From contig UREY01000039.1 in assembly GCA_900546915.1 (NCBI GenBank), positions 1 to 12,975 of the forward strand: 12,975 nt of DNA, written 5' to 3'. Position 1 is the first letter of the stretch, and each line of letters opens with the position of its first letter. Made by a program: the position numbers and the translations under genes. This stretch comes from an uncultured Eubacteriales bacterium. GTDB lineage: Bacteria > Bacillota > Clostridia > Oscillospirales > Oscillospiraceae. The notes under the pieces are model-generated. The model made no database searches and had not been told where the DNA came from. It was given only the letters and a program-made list of their open reading frames with translations. Shown one piece after another: positions 1-6,063 of the stretch.

Positions 1-86
1 TCGTTTTTTCAGGTGTTTCTTGGTTCACGTTATTCAATTCGCAAGGTACACGCGCCCTTTTGGGGCAACCATCTATCCAGATGGCT
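1..86 (-). other. Putative rRNA operon leader (5' part; 16S would lie left of the window)
   Basis: This is the transcribed region downstream of the two tandem promoters, read leftward. It holds a perfect 6-bp hairpin (CCATCT/AGATGG, loop at 75-78), a second small hairpin (GCCC/GGGC at 54-66), and then the string ACCTTGCGAATTGAATAACG (29-48). That string resembles the CTTGAAAACTGAATAACG-type boxes found in Firmicutes rRNA leaders and spacers. No convincing reading frame or ribosome binding site is present. The rRNA assignment is inference from promoter strength and this box; a tRNA or other stable-RNA operon is the main alternative. Confidence 0.5.
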
Positions 87-91
87 TTGAT

Positions 92-120
92 ATATTACCA
101 CGTCATCTCAAGTTTGTCAA
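92..120 (-). promoter_or_regulatory. Strong sigma-A promoter P2 of a putative rRNA operon
   Basis: On the minus strand the -35 box TTGACA (115-120, exact consensus) is separated by exactly 17 bp from the -10 box TAATAT (92-97). An A/T-rich stretch lies just upstream (about 121-145) and could act as an UP element. Transcription would begin near 84-86 and run out of the left edge. It sits 90 bp downstream of P1, whose -35 box is identical. Confidence 0.75.
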
Positions 121-181
121 GAACTTTTTCAAAAATATTTTAATCTTTCAGAAGCGCTCTCGTTCTCGCGACGACTTGCAT

Positions 182-210
182 AGTATACTCCACGATTTCC
201 CAGATGTCAA
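182..210 (-). promoter_or_regulatory. Strong sigma-A promoter P1 of a putative rRNA operon
   Basis: On the minus strand the -35 box TTGACA (205-210) is followed after exactly 17 bp by the -10 box TATACT (182-187). A long A/T tract (about 211-236) lies directly upstream, as in UP elements of rRNA promoters. Both P1 and P2 have TC before TTGACA and a CGTGG near the end of the spacer, suggesting promoter duplication. Tandem P1/P2 arrangements are known for Bacillus rRNA operons. The strand and strength are seen; the rRNA identity is inferred. Confidence 0.8.
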
Positions 211-248
211 GACCTTTTTTTAAAATTTTGCTTTTTTGTCCCCATCAT

Positions 249-281
249 AAAAAAGGCGGCGACCAGCCGGCCGCCGCCTTT
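249..281 (-). terminator. Intrinsic terminator of hpf
   Basis: On the minus strand, 13 bases after the hpf stop codon, a perfect 10-bp stem (AAAGGCGGCG with CGCCGCCTTT, arms 272-281 and 252-261) with a 10-base loop runs into six T (249-254). It should end hpf transcription and insulate it from the strong promoters that start about 40 bases further on. Confidence 0.88.
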
Positions 282-294
282 GCACAAAGCAAGA

Positions 295-837
295 TCAATC
301 CGCATCTTCAATCAGACCATAGCCGCCGTCATTCCGCCGGTACACCACGGCAAAGGATCCCCCATTATCCTCATCCTTAAACGCAAAGAAGCTGTGCTCC
401 AGGAGGTTCATCTGCAAAATTGCCTCCTCTTGCGTCATAGGTTTCATAGGAAATGTCTTCCGGCGGACAATTTCAAATTCCTCTTCCGGGTCCTCCGGTA
501 CAAAGGAAACCTCCTCCGCGCTGGGAGAACGAACAAATGCATCCTGCCGCAGACGGCGGGCGAGTCTGGTTTTATTCTTTCGAATCTGCCCCTCGATGGT
601 ACCTACGGCAGCGTCGATCGAAGCAAACATATCCGACGTGCTCTCGCTGGCGCGGAACCAAGTATTGGCTGCGTGGACCGTTAACTCCACCTTATTGCGG
701 TTCTTCTCCACAGAAAAAGCGACAAGTGCCTCCGCATCACCATTGAAATAGCGGTCCAGCTTTTTTACCTTTTTTTCTGCATAAGCATGGACATTCTCGG
801 GAAGGCGAACTTTTTTTTCACTAAACTGGAATTTCAT
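295..837 (-). CDS. hpf: Ribosome hibernation promoting factor, long form
   Basis: This 180-residue protein belongs to the long HPF family, which binds the 30S subunit near the mRNA channel and dimerises 70S ribosomes into inactive 100S particles in slow growth. The N-terminal HPF/YfiA domain spans about residues 1-100 and is rich in Lys and Arg. A Glu-rich linker follows (about 107-122). The C-terminal dimerisation domain starts near residue 122, with the family hallmark RRKTFPMKPMTQEEAILQM. The start at 837 is chosen because AAAGGAG (847-853) precedes it at normal distance. A longer frame to 870 would start with GTG, lacks a ribosome binding site and falls at the predicted transcript start. 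It has its own promoter and terminator, so it is probably monocistronic. It lies directly upstream of a likely rRNA operon. Identity is near certain. Confidence 0.96.
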   Translation of the reverse strand: MKFQFSEKKVRLPENVHAYAEKKVKKLDRYFNGDAEALVAFSVEKNRNKVELTVHAANTWFRASESTSDMFASIDAAVGTIEGQIRKNKTRLARRLRQDAFVRSPSAEEVSFVPEDPEEEFEIVRRKTFPMKPMTQEEAILQMNLLEHSFFAFKDEDNGGSFAVVYRRNDGGYGLIEDAD

Positions 838-860
838 ATTGCGTCGCTCCTTTCGTATCA

Positions 861-874
861 ACCGGTTCACCGGT
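861..874 (-). other. Palindrome at the 5' end of the hpf transcript
   Basis: The sequence ACCGGTTCACCGGT is a 6-2-6 perfect palindrome (as RNA, 5 bp with a 4-base loop). It sits within a few bases of the predicted transcription start and upstream of the ribosome binding site. It could be a 5'-end stabilising hairpin or an operator. No partner is known. Confidence 0.4.
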
Positions 875-882
875 ATAAGATT

Positions 883-911
883 ACTATACCATGCTTTTGA
901 CCCGGCGGCAA
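883..911 (-). promoter_or_regulatory. Probable promoter of hpf
   Basis: On the minus strand TTGCCG (906-911, 4 of 6 to consensus) is followed after 17 bp by TATAGT (883-888, 5 of 6). Transcription would start near 876, giving a leader of roughly 40 bases. The box lies in the short gap after the DUF4364 gene, so hpf can be controlled separately from it. Confidence 0.6.
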
Positions 912-923
912 GGGGCCGGTCCT

Positions 924-1466
924 CTATTCCCCAAAATCCGTCTCATCCAACAAATCGGCCATAATCAAATGATAGATCAATTCCGCATTCTTGCGAAACG
1001 ACCGGCTGAGGCGAATGGCCTGCGGCTGATCCGGCGCCATCAGCTCCAAGCGCATCAAGCTTCCCTTCTCATCATTGAGGCCCAGTTTCACCACATAGTC
1101 TCCCTCCTCCTGCCGGCGCACGATTTCGGCTTGGATCATCCCGCTGCGCCGCTGCTCCCGATTAAACCGGTCTACCGCCTCCTGGGCGCGCTGCTGAACC
1201 GGAAAGGCCAGGGAATCTTCTGTCAGCGCACCATGCGCCTTTCCTTTTTCCGTAATGCCGTACCGGTCCCCCGGCAGCTGCTGAAGATGGCCGGAACGAA
1301 CCAGCTCCGGCACGGCGGTGCACACGTCGAAATAGCTAAGCCGTTCATCCTGATAACAGAGCTCATAAATTTCCTGCACAGACGCAGGCCCGTTCAGCCG
1401 GGCTGCCACAAACAGGATCAGCACCTTTACGTCCATCATATCCTGAATAAATCCGTGACGTTCCAT
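924..1466 (-). CDS. DUF4364 family winged-helix regulator
   Basis: This 180-residue protein matches the DUF4364 family of Clostridia. The characteristic opening GFIQDMMDVKVLILFVAARL (residues 5-24) leads into a winged-helix fold covering about residues 10-78, ending in the wing-like DRYGITEKGK. The rest (80-180) is a mixed alpha/beta domain of unknown role. It is probably a DNA-binding protein, but no target is known. The frame continues upstream, yet a TATAAT box overlaps the next ATG (1502), so that codon would lie upstream of the transcript start. The start at 1466 has AAAGGA (1479-1484) in front, spaced a little long at 12 bases, and matches the family N-terminus. It is divergent from dpaA across about 120 bases, so it could act on that region. 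This is inference only. Confidence 0.85.
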   Translation of the reverse strand: MERHGFIQDMMDVKVLILFVAARLNGPASVQEIYELCYQDERLSYFDVCTAVPELVRSGHLQQLPGDRYGITEKGKAHGALTEDSLAFPVQQRAQEAVDRFNREQRRSGMIQAEIVRRQEEGDYVVKLGLNDEKGSLMRLELMAPDQPQAIRLSRSFRKNAELIYHLIMADLLDETDFGE

Positions 1467-1500
1467 CGGGTATTTCCGTCCTTTCGAGTCTGTTTTTTTC

Positions 1501-1529
1501 ATTATACTGCATCTCCACCTAAAATACAA
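1501..1529 (-). promoter_or_regulatory. Promoter of the DUF4364 gene
   Basis: On the minus strand a perfect TATAAT (1501-1506) lies 17 bp after TTGTAT (1524-1529, weak -35). Start of transcription is expected near 1494, 28 bases before the chosen ATG. The box overlaps the upstream in-frame ATG at 1500-1502, which argues against that codon being used. Confidence 0.6.
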
Positions 1530-1537
1530 CCGCGATG

Positions 1538-1566
1538 CACAGCCCGCCCCGCCGGGGCATAGTCTG
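1538..1566 (+). promoter_or_regulatory. Possible sigma-K-type promoter of dpaAB
   Basis: CACA (1538-1541) followed after 16 bp by CATAGTCTG (1558-1566) resembles the mother-cell sigma-K pattern mACm-N16-CATAnnnTA, with one mismatch. In Bacillus subtilis the equivalent spoVF operon is sigma-K dependent, which makes the match plausible. The resulting leader would be very short (about 15 bases), and the motif is degenerate. GC-rich hairpins (1543-1571) overlap it. Confidence 0.35.
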
Positions 1567-1585
1567 GCGGGAGGAGGAATGCCCC

Positions 1586-2389
1586 ATGAACCTACAAGAA
1601 GCTCGTTTTTCTTTTTTAGGGGGGGACAGCCGGACACCCTGGACACGTTCCTATTTAGAGGATGCAGGATGTCGCATTGTGGATTTCTCAAGCAATGAGA
1701 TCACCCACTTCGTGCTGCCGCTGCCCGCGTTCACCTCCGATGGCGCCATTTCCGGCGGCCCCCCGTTTGCCGCATTGGAGGCCAGACTTCACCCGGGCAT
1801 CACCGTTTTGGGAGGGAAGCTGGAGAGCAGGCAAAATCTGCTGGAACACACCGGCGCAACCGTTTTGGACTATTTCCACGACGAGTTTTTGACAGCCGCC
1901 AACGCTGCGATCACGGCCGAAGGCGCGCTCTTGCTGGCCATGGAGCAGCTGCCTGTCACCCTGGCCGACACACCGGTTCTGGTTATCGGCTGGGGACGCA
2001 TCGGCCAGCTGCTTAGCCGCAAATTACAGGCCTTGGGCGCCCATGTGACCGCATCTGCGCGGCGAAGCCGGGATTTGGGGATGATACAGGCTTTGGGCCT
2101 TCAAACGGCAACCACGGGCCAATGGGAAAACCTGTCTGCATACCGCGTCATCTTCAACACCGTCCCGTCGCCGGTTTTAACCGCCCAGGCCCTGGCGCAA
2201 ACCCAGCCGAATTGCCTGCTGGTGGAGCTGGCCTCCGCGCCCGGCGGGATAGAAGCCGACGGCAGCCGAAGCTTCCTACGCGCATCCGGCCTTCCGGGAA
2301 AAACCGCGCCGGAAACGGCCGGGCGGCTGGTCGGCAAAACCGTTTTGCGTTTGGCCATGAGCCAGGAAAGGAGCCCCTATGTACGATAA
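1586..2389 (+). CDS. dpaA: Dipicolinate synthase subunit A
   Basis: This 267-residue protein is the oxidoreductase-like subunit (SpoVFA) of dipicolinate synthase. The enzyme oxidises the dihydrodipicolinate-pathway intermediate to dipicolinic acid in the mother cell; the product is loaded with calcium into the spore core. Residues 1-105 form the N-terminal dipicolinate synthase domain. A Rossmann fold follows with the nucleotide-binding glycine motif GWGRIG at 135-140. The family signature GLPGKTAPETAG is at 235-246, near the C-terminus. It is slightly shorter than the Bacillus protein (about 297). The ATG at 1586 is preceded by GAGGAGG (1571-1577) with 8-base spacing; an earlier in-frame start at 1535 has no such site. 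The stop overlaps the dpaB start by 11 bases, so the subunits are probably translationally coupled. Identity is very secure. Confidence 0.95.
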   Translation: MNLQEARFSFLGGDSRTPWTRSYLEDAGCRIVDFSSNEITHFVLPLPAFTSDGAISGGPPFAALEARLHPGITVLGGKLESRQNLLEHTGATVLDYFHDEFLTAANAAITAEGALLLAMEQLPVTLADTPVLVIGWGRIGQLLSRKLQALGAHVTASARRSRDLGMIQALGLQTATTGQWENLSAYRVIFNTVPSPVLTAQALAQTQPNCLLVELASAPGGIEADGSRSFLRASGLPGKTAPETAGRLVGKTVLRLAMSQERSPYVR

Positions 2390-2951
2390 AACCATTGGAT
2401 ACGCCCTGTGCGGGTCATTTTGTACCTATACCAAAGCCATGGCCGCTCTCAAACGTCTGACCGAAATTTACCGTCGCGTCATTCCCATTTTCTCCCAGGC
2501 CAGCTGGGAGACGGACTCCCGTTTCGGTACAGCGGAAGAGCACATCCGCCGGGCAGAGGAACTCTGCGGCGCCCCCGCTCTGCACACCATCGCCGAGGTA
2601 GAACCCATCGGTCCCAAGAAGCTTTTGGACGCCCTGGTAATCGCGCCGTGCACAGGCAACACCTTGGCAAAACTAGCCCACGGCATTGCCGACGGCCCCG
2701 TTACCATGGCGGCAAAAAGCCACTTAAGAAACGGAAGACCGCTGCTTCTGGCCGTATCTACCAACGATGGGCTCGCCGCAGCAGCGGAAAACATCGGCAG
2801 ACTGTTGGCCCGAAAGCACATCTACTTTGTTCCCTTCGGGCAGGACGATCCCATCCGGAAGCCCACAAGTCTGGTGGCAAATTTCGACCTGTTGCCCGAC
2901 GCCCTGGATGCCGCGCTCAGCGGGCTTCAGCTTCAGCCCGTTCTGGTCTAG
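2379..2951 (+). CDS. dpaB: Dipicolinate synthase subunit B (flavoprotein family)
   Basis: This 190-residue protein is the SpoVFB subunit, a member of the HFCD-type flavoprotein family. It works with DpaA to make dipicolinic acid during sporulation. The flavodoxin-like fold begins with the strand IGYALCGSFCTY (residues 6-17). The family's phosphate-binding loop APCTGNTLAKLAHGI is at 89-103. The strand PLLLAVSTNDGL (121-132) and the late motif FVPFGQDDP (150-158) follow, both typical of SpoVFB. Its ATG lies inside the end of dpaA (11-base overlap), with AAAGGAG just ahead. Unlike Bacillus subtilis, the downstream gene is not asd or dapG; the operon ends here at a hairpin facing purA. Length matches the family (about 200). 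Confidence 0.95.
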   Translation: MYDKTIGYALCGSFCTYTKAMAALKRLTEIYRRVIPIFSQASWETDSRFGTAEEHIRRAEELCGAPALHTIAEVEPIGPKKLLDALVIAPCTGNTLAKLAHGIADGPVTMAAKSHLRNGRPLLLAVSTNDGLAAAAENIGRLLARKHIYFVPFGQDDPIRKPTSLVANFDLLPDALDAALSGLQLQPVLV

Positions 2952-2991
2952 GCACAGGCATGCCGGTTATCACCCATGGCACACAATCACA

Positions 2992-3028
2992 AAGACGGGC
3001 TATGGACCACTCGCCCATAGCCCGTCTT
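2992..3028. terminator. Hairpin between convergent dpaB and purA (likely bidirectional terminator)
   Basis: A perfect 14-bp stem (AAGACGGGCTATGG, 2992-3005, with its complement at 3015-3028) encloses a 9-base loop. It lies 40 bases after dpaB and 30 bases after purA. Neither side carries a good T run, so termination may be inefficient or assisted. Its position between two converging genes supports a shared terminator. Confidence 0.7.
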
Positions 3029-3058
3029 ACCCTTTGCCGCCCTGTAGTGTAGCAAACC

Positions 3059-4330
3059 TTACCGGTAAATGATTGCCTCCCGGCCGGGGCCGTTGGAAAC
3101 CATCGTAATGGGAACGCCAATTTCTTTCTCAATGAATTCTACGTAGTCTTTACAAGCCTGCGGCAGGTCCTCATACCGGGTGACATTCCGAATATCGCAA
3201 TTCCAGCCCGGTAAAATCTCCCACACCGGCTTACAGCGCTCCAAAACCGGCGTCGTCGGGAAGTCCTTCCGAATCTTTCCGTCCACCTCGTAGCCGACGC
3301 AAACCGGAATCTCCTTCCGGTATCCCAGGGCGTCCACAACCGTCAGAGCCACTTGCGTCGCGCCTTGCACCTGGACGCCGTACCGGGTGGCCACTGCATC
3401 AAACCAGCCCATCCGGCGGGGCCGGCCTGTTGTGGCCCCAAATTCGCCCTTGTCCCCGCCGTGTAAGCGGAGCTCTTGCGCCTCCTCATCGAAAATTTCA
3501 CTGACAAAAGCGCCCGCGCCTACTGCGCTGGAATACGCCTTTACCACGCAAACGATATCCGTAATGGCATAAGGCGGCACACCTGCGCCAATGGCGCCAA
3601 AGGCTGCCAGGGTGGAGGAGGAGGTTACCATCGGGTAGATCCCGAAATCCGGATCCTTCATGGCCCCCAGCTGTCCCTCCAGCAAAATTCTGGCGCCATT
3701 TTTCTGAGCCTCGCGGAGGAATTGGAATGTGTCGCCCACATAAGGCGCAATGGCGTCCCGCTGCTTCCGCAGCTCGTCAAAAATACAGTCTACAGACAGG
3801 GGTTGCTTATGATACAGATGCTCCAGCATCACGTTTTTTACTTCCAGGACCCGCTCCAGCTTATCCCGGGCGTACCCGTCGTCCCAAAGCTCCGCCAGCT
3901 GGAAGCCGATTTTGGCGTACTTGTCTGAATAAAACGGCGCAATGCCGGATTTGGTAGAGCCAAAAGACCGTCCGCCCAGGCGCTCCTCCTCATACTGATC
4001 CAGCAGCACATGGTACGGCATCACCACCTGCACCCGGTCCGAAACCAGAAGCTTCGGCTGCACACCGGAGGCCTTCAGAGCGTCCACCTCTTGCAAAAAT
4101 TTCCCCAAATCCAGGGCGACCCCGTTACCAATGATATTGGTCACATGGGGATAAAAAACGCCGGAGGGCAGCTGATGCAGCGCAAAGCGTCCATGCTCAT
4201 TGACAATGGTATGTCCGGCATTGCTGCCTCCCTGGAACCGGATGACAACGTCGGAATTTCCGGCTAAGACATCTGTAATTTTTCCCTTTCCTTCATCGCC
4301 CCAATTGGCGCCTACGATCGCTTTTACCAT
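3059..4330 (-). CDS. purA: Adenylosuccinate synthetase
   Basis: This 423-residue cytoplasmic enzyme joins IMP and aspartate using GTP to give adenylosuccinate, the first committed step from IMP to AMP. The N-terminal loop GDEGKGK (residues 11-17, with the catalytic Asp12) and QGGSNAGHT (33-41, with catalytic His40) are intact. The GEFGATTGRPRRMGWFDAV stretch and the C-terminal NGPGREAIIYR are typical of the family. Length is full. The ATG is preceded by TAGGAGG (4338-4344) at 7 bases. It has its own promoter and a small leader hairpin. It is convergent with dpaAB and follows lysR on the same strand, but no purine-pathway gene is adjacent. Identity is essentially certain. Confidence 0.98.
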   Translation of the reverse strand: MVKAIVGANWGDEGKGKITDVLAGNSDVVIRFQGGSNAGHTIVNEHGRFALHQLPSGVFYPHVTNIIGNGVALDLGKFLQEVDALKASGVQPKLLVSDRVQVVMPYHVLLDQYEEERLGGRSFGSTKSGIAPFYSDKYAKIGFQLAELWDDGYARDKLERVLEVKNVMLEHLYHKQPLSVDCIFDELRKQRDAIAPYVGDTFQFLREAQKNGARILLEGQLGAMKDPDFGIYPMVTSSSTLAAFGAIGAGVPPYAITDIVCVVKAYSSAVGAGAFVSEIFDEEAQELRLHGGDKGEFGATTGRPRRMGWFDAVATRYGVQVQGATQVALTVVDALGYRKEIPVCVGYEVDGKIRKDFPTTPVLERCKPVWEILPGWNCDIRNVTRYEDLPQACKDYVEFIEKEIGVPITMVSNGPGREAIIYR

Positions 4331-4361
4331 CTGTTTGCCTCCTAAAATCCATCATACAACG

Positions 4362-4377
4362 GCCGGCGATGGCCGGC
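4362..4377 (-). other. GC-rich hairpin in the purA leader
   Basis: GCCGGC-CATC-GCCGGC forms a 6-bp stem with a tetraloop, between the predicted purA transcript start (about 4386) and the ribosome binding site (4338-4344). It is too short and isolated to be a known purine riboswitch. It may stabilise the mRNA 5' end or be an operator; its role is unknown. Confidence 0.4.
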
Positions 4378-4392
4378 ACGTCTCACACAAGC

Positions 4393-4421
4393 AGTATACC
4401 ACAAGAGATTGCATGAGTAAA
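4393..4421 (-). promoter_or_regulatory. Promoter of purA
   Basis: On the minus strand TTTACT (4416-4421, 4 of 6) is followed after 17 bp by TATACT (4393-4398, 5 of 6). The -35 box starts only 9 bases past the end of lysR, and no terminator separates the two. purA may therefore be transcribed both from here and by read-through. Leader length is about 55 bases. Confidence 0.68.
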
Positions 4422-4430
4422 ATACATAAT

Positions 4431-5348
4431 TCAAATGGTCTCCATCCGATTTTGATATACCTGCTTTTCCCCCGCTACCAGCGCCGCCAAAGCCTCTGCC
4501 GCCTCAGGCAGACGCTCCCGGCGCCGGACCAACAACAAGCGTCTGGGCGGAAGCTCCCAATTCAAATGCAGACGGAACACCTGCCCTTCCGCAACGGCCC
4601 TTTGGGCAAAATGTTCCACCACACTCCCCACCCCCAAATTTCGCTGGGTAAACTGTACAATCAAATCAGAGGTGGCCAACTCAAACTCCGGGCGCAGGAC
4701 CAGGCCTCGCTCTGCAAAAAAAGAATCGCAGTACTGGCGCGTACTGGTGGAGCCCTCCAAGCAAATGAACGGCAGCTCCGTCAGCTCCTCCAGCTGCACC
4801 GTCCGACCCTGCAAATGGGAGAACCGGCTCCCGGCAATGAACACATCCTGCACCCAGCCAACCGGCACAGCCGATATGCCGGAGGGCAAACCAACCGGCT
4901 CGCTGATGACACCGAAGTCAATTTTCCCCTGATTCAGATACGCCAAGGTCTCCGGGCTGGGACCGTTGGTGACGGAAATGCGCACCTTTGGATATGTCTC
5001 ATGAAATTTCTCCAGAAAAGGCAGCAGACAAAACTGCAATGTCATATCGCTGGCGCCAACCCGAATGGATCCTTCGTCCAGAGCGCAGAGCGCCTGAAGC
5101 CGGTCTTCCCCCAGCTGGAGCTGCTCCACACCGTGCTCCACATAGTGCCAGAGCATCTTCCCCGCAGGCGTGAGGCGCACGCCCCGGGCCGTGCGGTCCA
5201 GCAAGCAGCATCCCAGCGCCTGCTCCAGCTGGCGGATCGAGCGGCTTACCGCCGGTTGCGAGGTATACAGCCGTTCCGCCGCCCGGGTGAAGCTTCCGGT
5301 TTTGGTCACCCAGTAAAATATGTGATACAAATCCAGGCTGATCTTCAT
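4431..5348 (-). CDS. LysR-type transcriptional regulator
   Basis: This 305-residue protein has the standard LysR layout. The N-terminal winged helix-turn-helix covers residues 1-60, with SFTRAAERLYTSQPAVSRSI (19-38) as the recognition region and RGVRLTPAG (55-63) as the wing. A linker helix (about 64-88) and a two-lobe effector-binding domain (about 93-300) follow. The length is typical. The start at 5348 has an AAGGGG-type site 9 bases upstream, and a promoter lies just before it. LysR regulators usually sit opposite the gene they control; here both neighbours are on the same strand, so neither target nor effector can be inferred. A purine link through purA is possible but unsupported. Family is certain, function unknown. 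Confidence 0.93.
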   Translation of the reverse strand: MKISLDLYHIFYWVTKTGSFTRAAERLYTSQPAVSRSIRQLEQALGCCLLDRTARGVRLTPAGKMLWHYVEHGVEQLQLGEDRLQALCALDEGSIRVGASDMTLQFCLLPFLEKFHETYPKVRISVTNGPSPETLAYLNQGKIDFGVISEPVGLPSGISAVPVGWVQDVFIAGSRFSHLQGRTVQLEELTELPFICLEGSTSTRQYCDSFFAERGLVLRPEFELATSDLIVQFTQRNLGVGSVVEHFAQRAVAEGQVFRLHLNWELPPRRLLLVRRRERLPEAAEALAALVAGEKQVYQNRMETI

Positions 5349-5371
5349 CGCTGCCGGCCCCTTTCCCTGCC

Positions 5372-5400
5372 AGTATATCAGAAGAATCCCACAAAATCAA
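5372..5400 (-). promoter_or_regulatory. Promoter of the lysR gene
   Basis: On the minus strand TTGATT (5395-5400, 4 of 6) is followed after 17 bp by TATACT (5372-5377, 5 of 6). Transcription would begin near 5365, very close to the ribosome binding site at 5358-5363, so the leader is short. This lies in the 72-base gap after the DUF3786 gene. Confidence 0.58.
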
Positions 5401-5420
5401 ACCCATCCGCTTTTCTTTTC

Positions 5421-6050
5421 CTACGTTTCACTCAAAATTGACTCAGATTCCATTATAGACCGCAGACGGGATAATAAATGGGAAATGATGTAAAATGTGG
5501 TTTCAAAATGCACAAAATCCGTTGTATTTTTGTCCCATTGGAACTGCAACGAGGGTGGAAAATCCTCGTCTGCCTCCCAGAAAGACAGCCGGACCGGCAA
5601 AACATCAAATACCGGCAAGGTGTACGCCACATCCCCTTTTCCAGACCTGACGCCGCCCAAACGCTCACAAGCCAGAGCAAGGCGCTGAGATTTCCCCTGA
5701 AACCACAGGGCATTGGAAGCAAACAACTCGCCCCCGGGACCGCCGGCCACAGAGCCCCGCAGCTTCACAAACTCTCCGGCCAGACAGCAGCCCTCTTTGG
5801 AGCAACACAGCAAGTCATAAATTGACATAGCCTCGTTGAAGTCCCCCTCGATTCCGTGCCGGAACCCGTCCTCCGACCACTGAACCAGACCGCTGGACCG
5901 GTCGATGCGATACCAACGGCCTACAAAACGAATGTACAAATACCGGCTGTCATAGCGTAGATGCATCCGAGAGATCATGGTACCCTGGTCAAAATCCAAA
6001 AAGTGCTTGGCCATTTTCTCCTTTGTGATTTCATAATTTGACTGTCTCAT
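5421..6050 (-). CDS. DUF3786 domain-containing protein
   Basis: This 209-residue protein resembles the DUF3786 family of anaerobes, whose biochemical role is not established. Supporting motifs are the N-terminal YEITKEKMAKHFLDFD (residues 6-21), the strand YIRFVGRWYRID (39-50), the helix FNEAMSIYDLLCCSK (71-85), and GEFVKLRGSVAGG (92-104). The Cys cluster at 82, 83, 88 and 89 is notable but has no recognised metal-site spacing. The start at 6050 has a strong GGAGGAAGG site (6053-6061); frames further upstream run into the mrp terminator and are rejected. It lies directly after mrp, an Fe-S carrier gene, but a terminator-like hairpin stands between and no separate promoter is visible. Some DUF3786 proteins carry an Fe-S-like domain; I do not see one here. 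Confidence 0.75.
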   Translation of the reverse strand: MRQSNYEITKEKMAKHFLDFDQGTMISRMHLRYDSRYLYIRFVGRWYRIDRSSGLVQWSEDGFRHGIEGDFNEAMSIYDLLCCSKEGCCLAGEFVKLRGSVAGGPGGELFASNALWFQGKSQRLALACERLGGVRSGKGDVAYTLPVFDVLPVRLSFWEADEDFPPSLQFQWDKNTTDFVHFETTFYIISHLLSRLRSIMESESILSET

Positions 6051-6063
6051 TGCCTTCCTCCAC

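Noticed and set aside
838..870. Longer hpf start at 870 adding 11 residues
   Set aside because: It would begin with GTG without a ribosome binding site and at the predicted transcript start, whereas 837 has AAAGGAG and matches the family N-terminus.
900..923. Imperfect hairpin after the DUF4364 stop as a terminator
   Set aside because: The stem is only 4 plus 3 bp around a bulge and is followed by A rather than T.
1467..1691. N-terminal extension of the DUF4364 protein up to 1691
   Set aside because: It crosses the TATAAT promoter and overlaps the divergent dpaA gene; the translated extension is low-complexity and unlike the family.
4200..5441. Long plus-strand open frame (413 codons) opposite lysR
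   Set aside because: It is antisense to lysR and the purA leader, with His/Gln/Arg-rich composition typical of a mirrored coding frame and no family resemblance.
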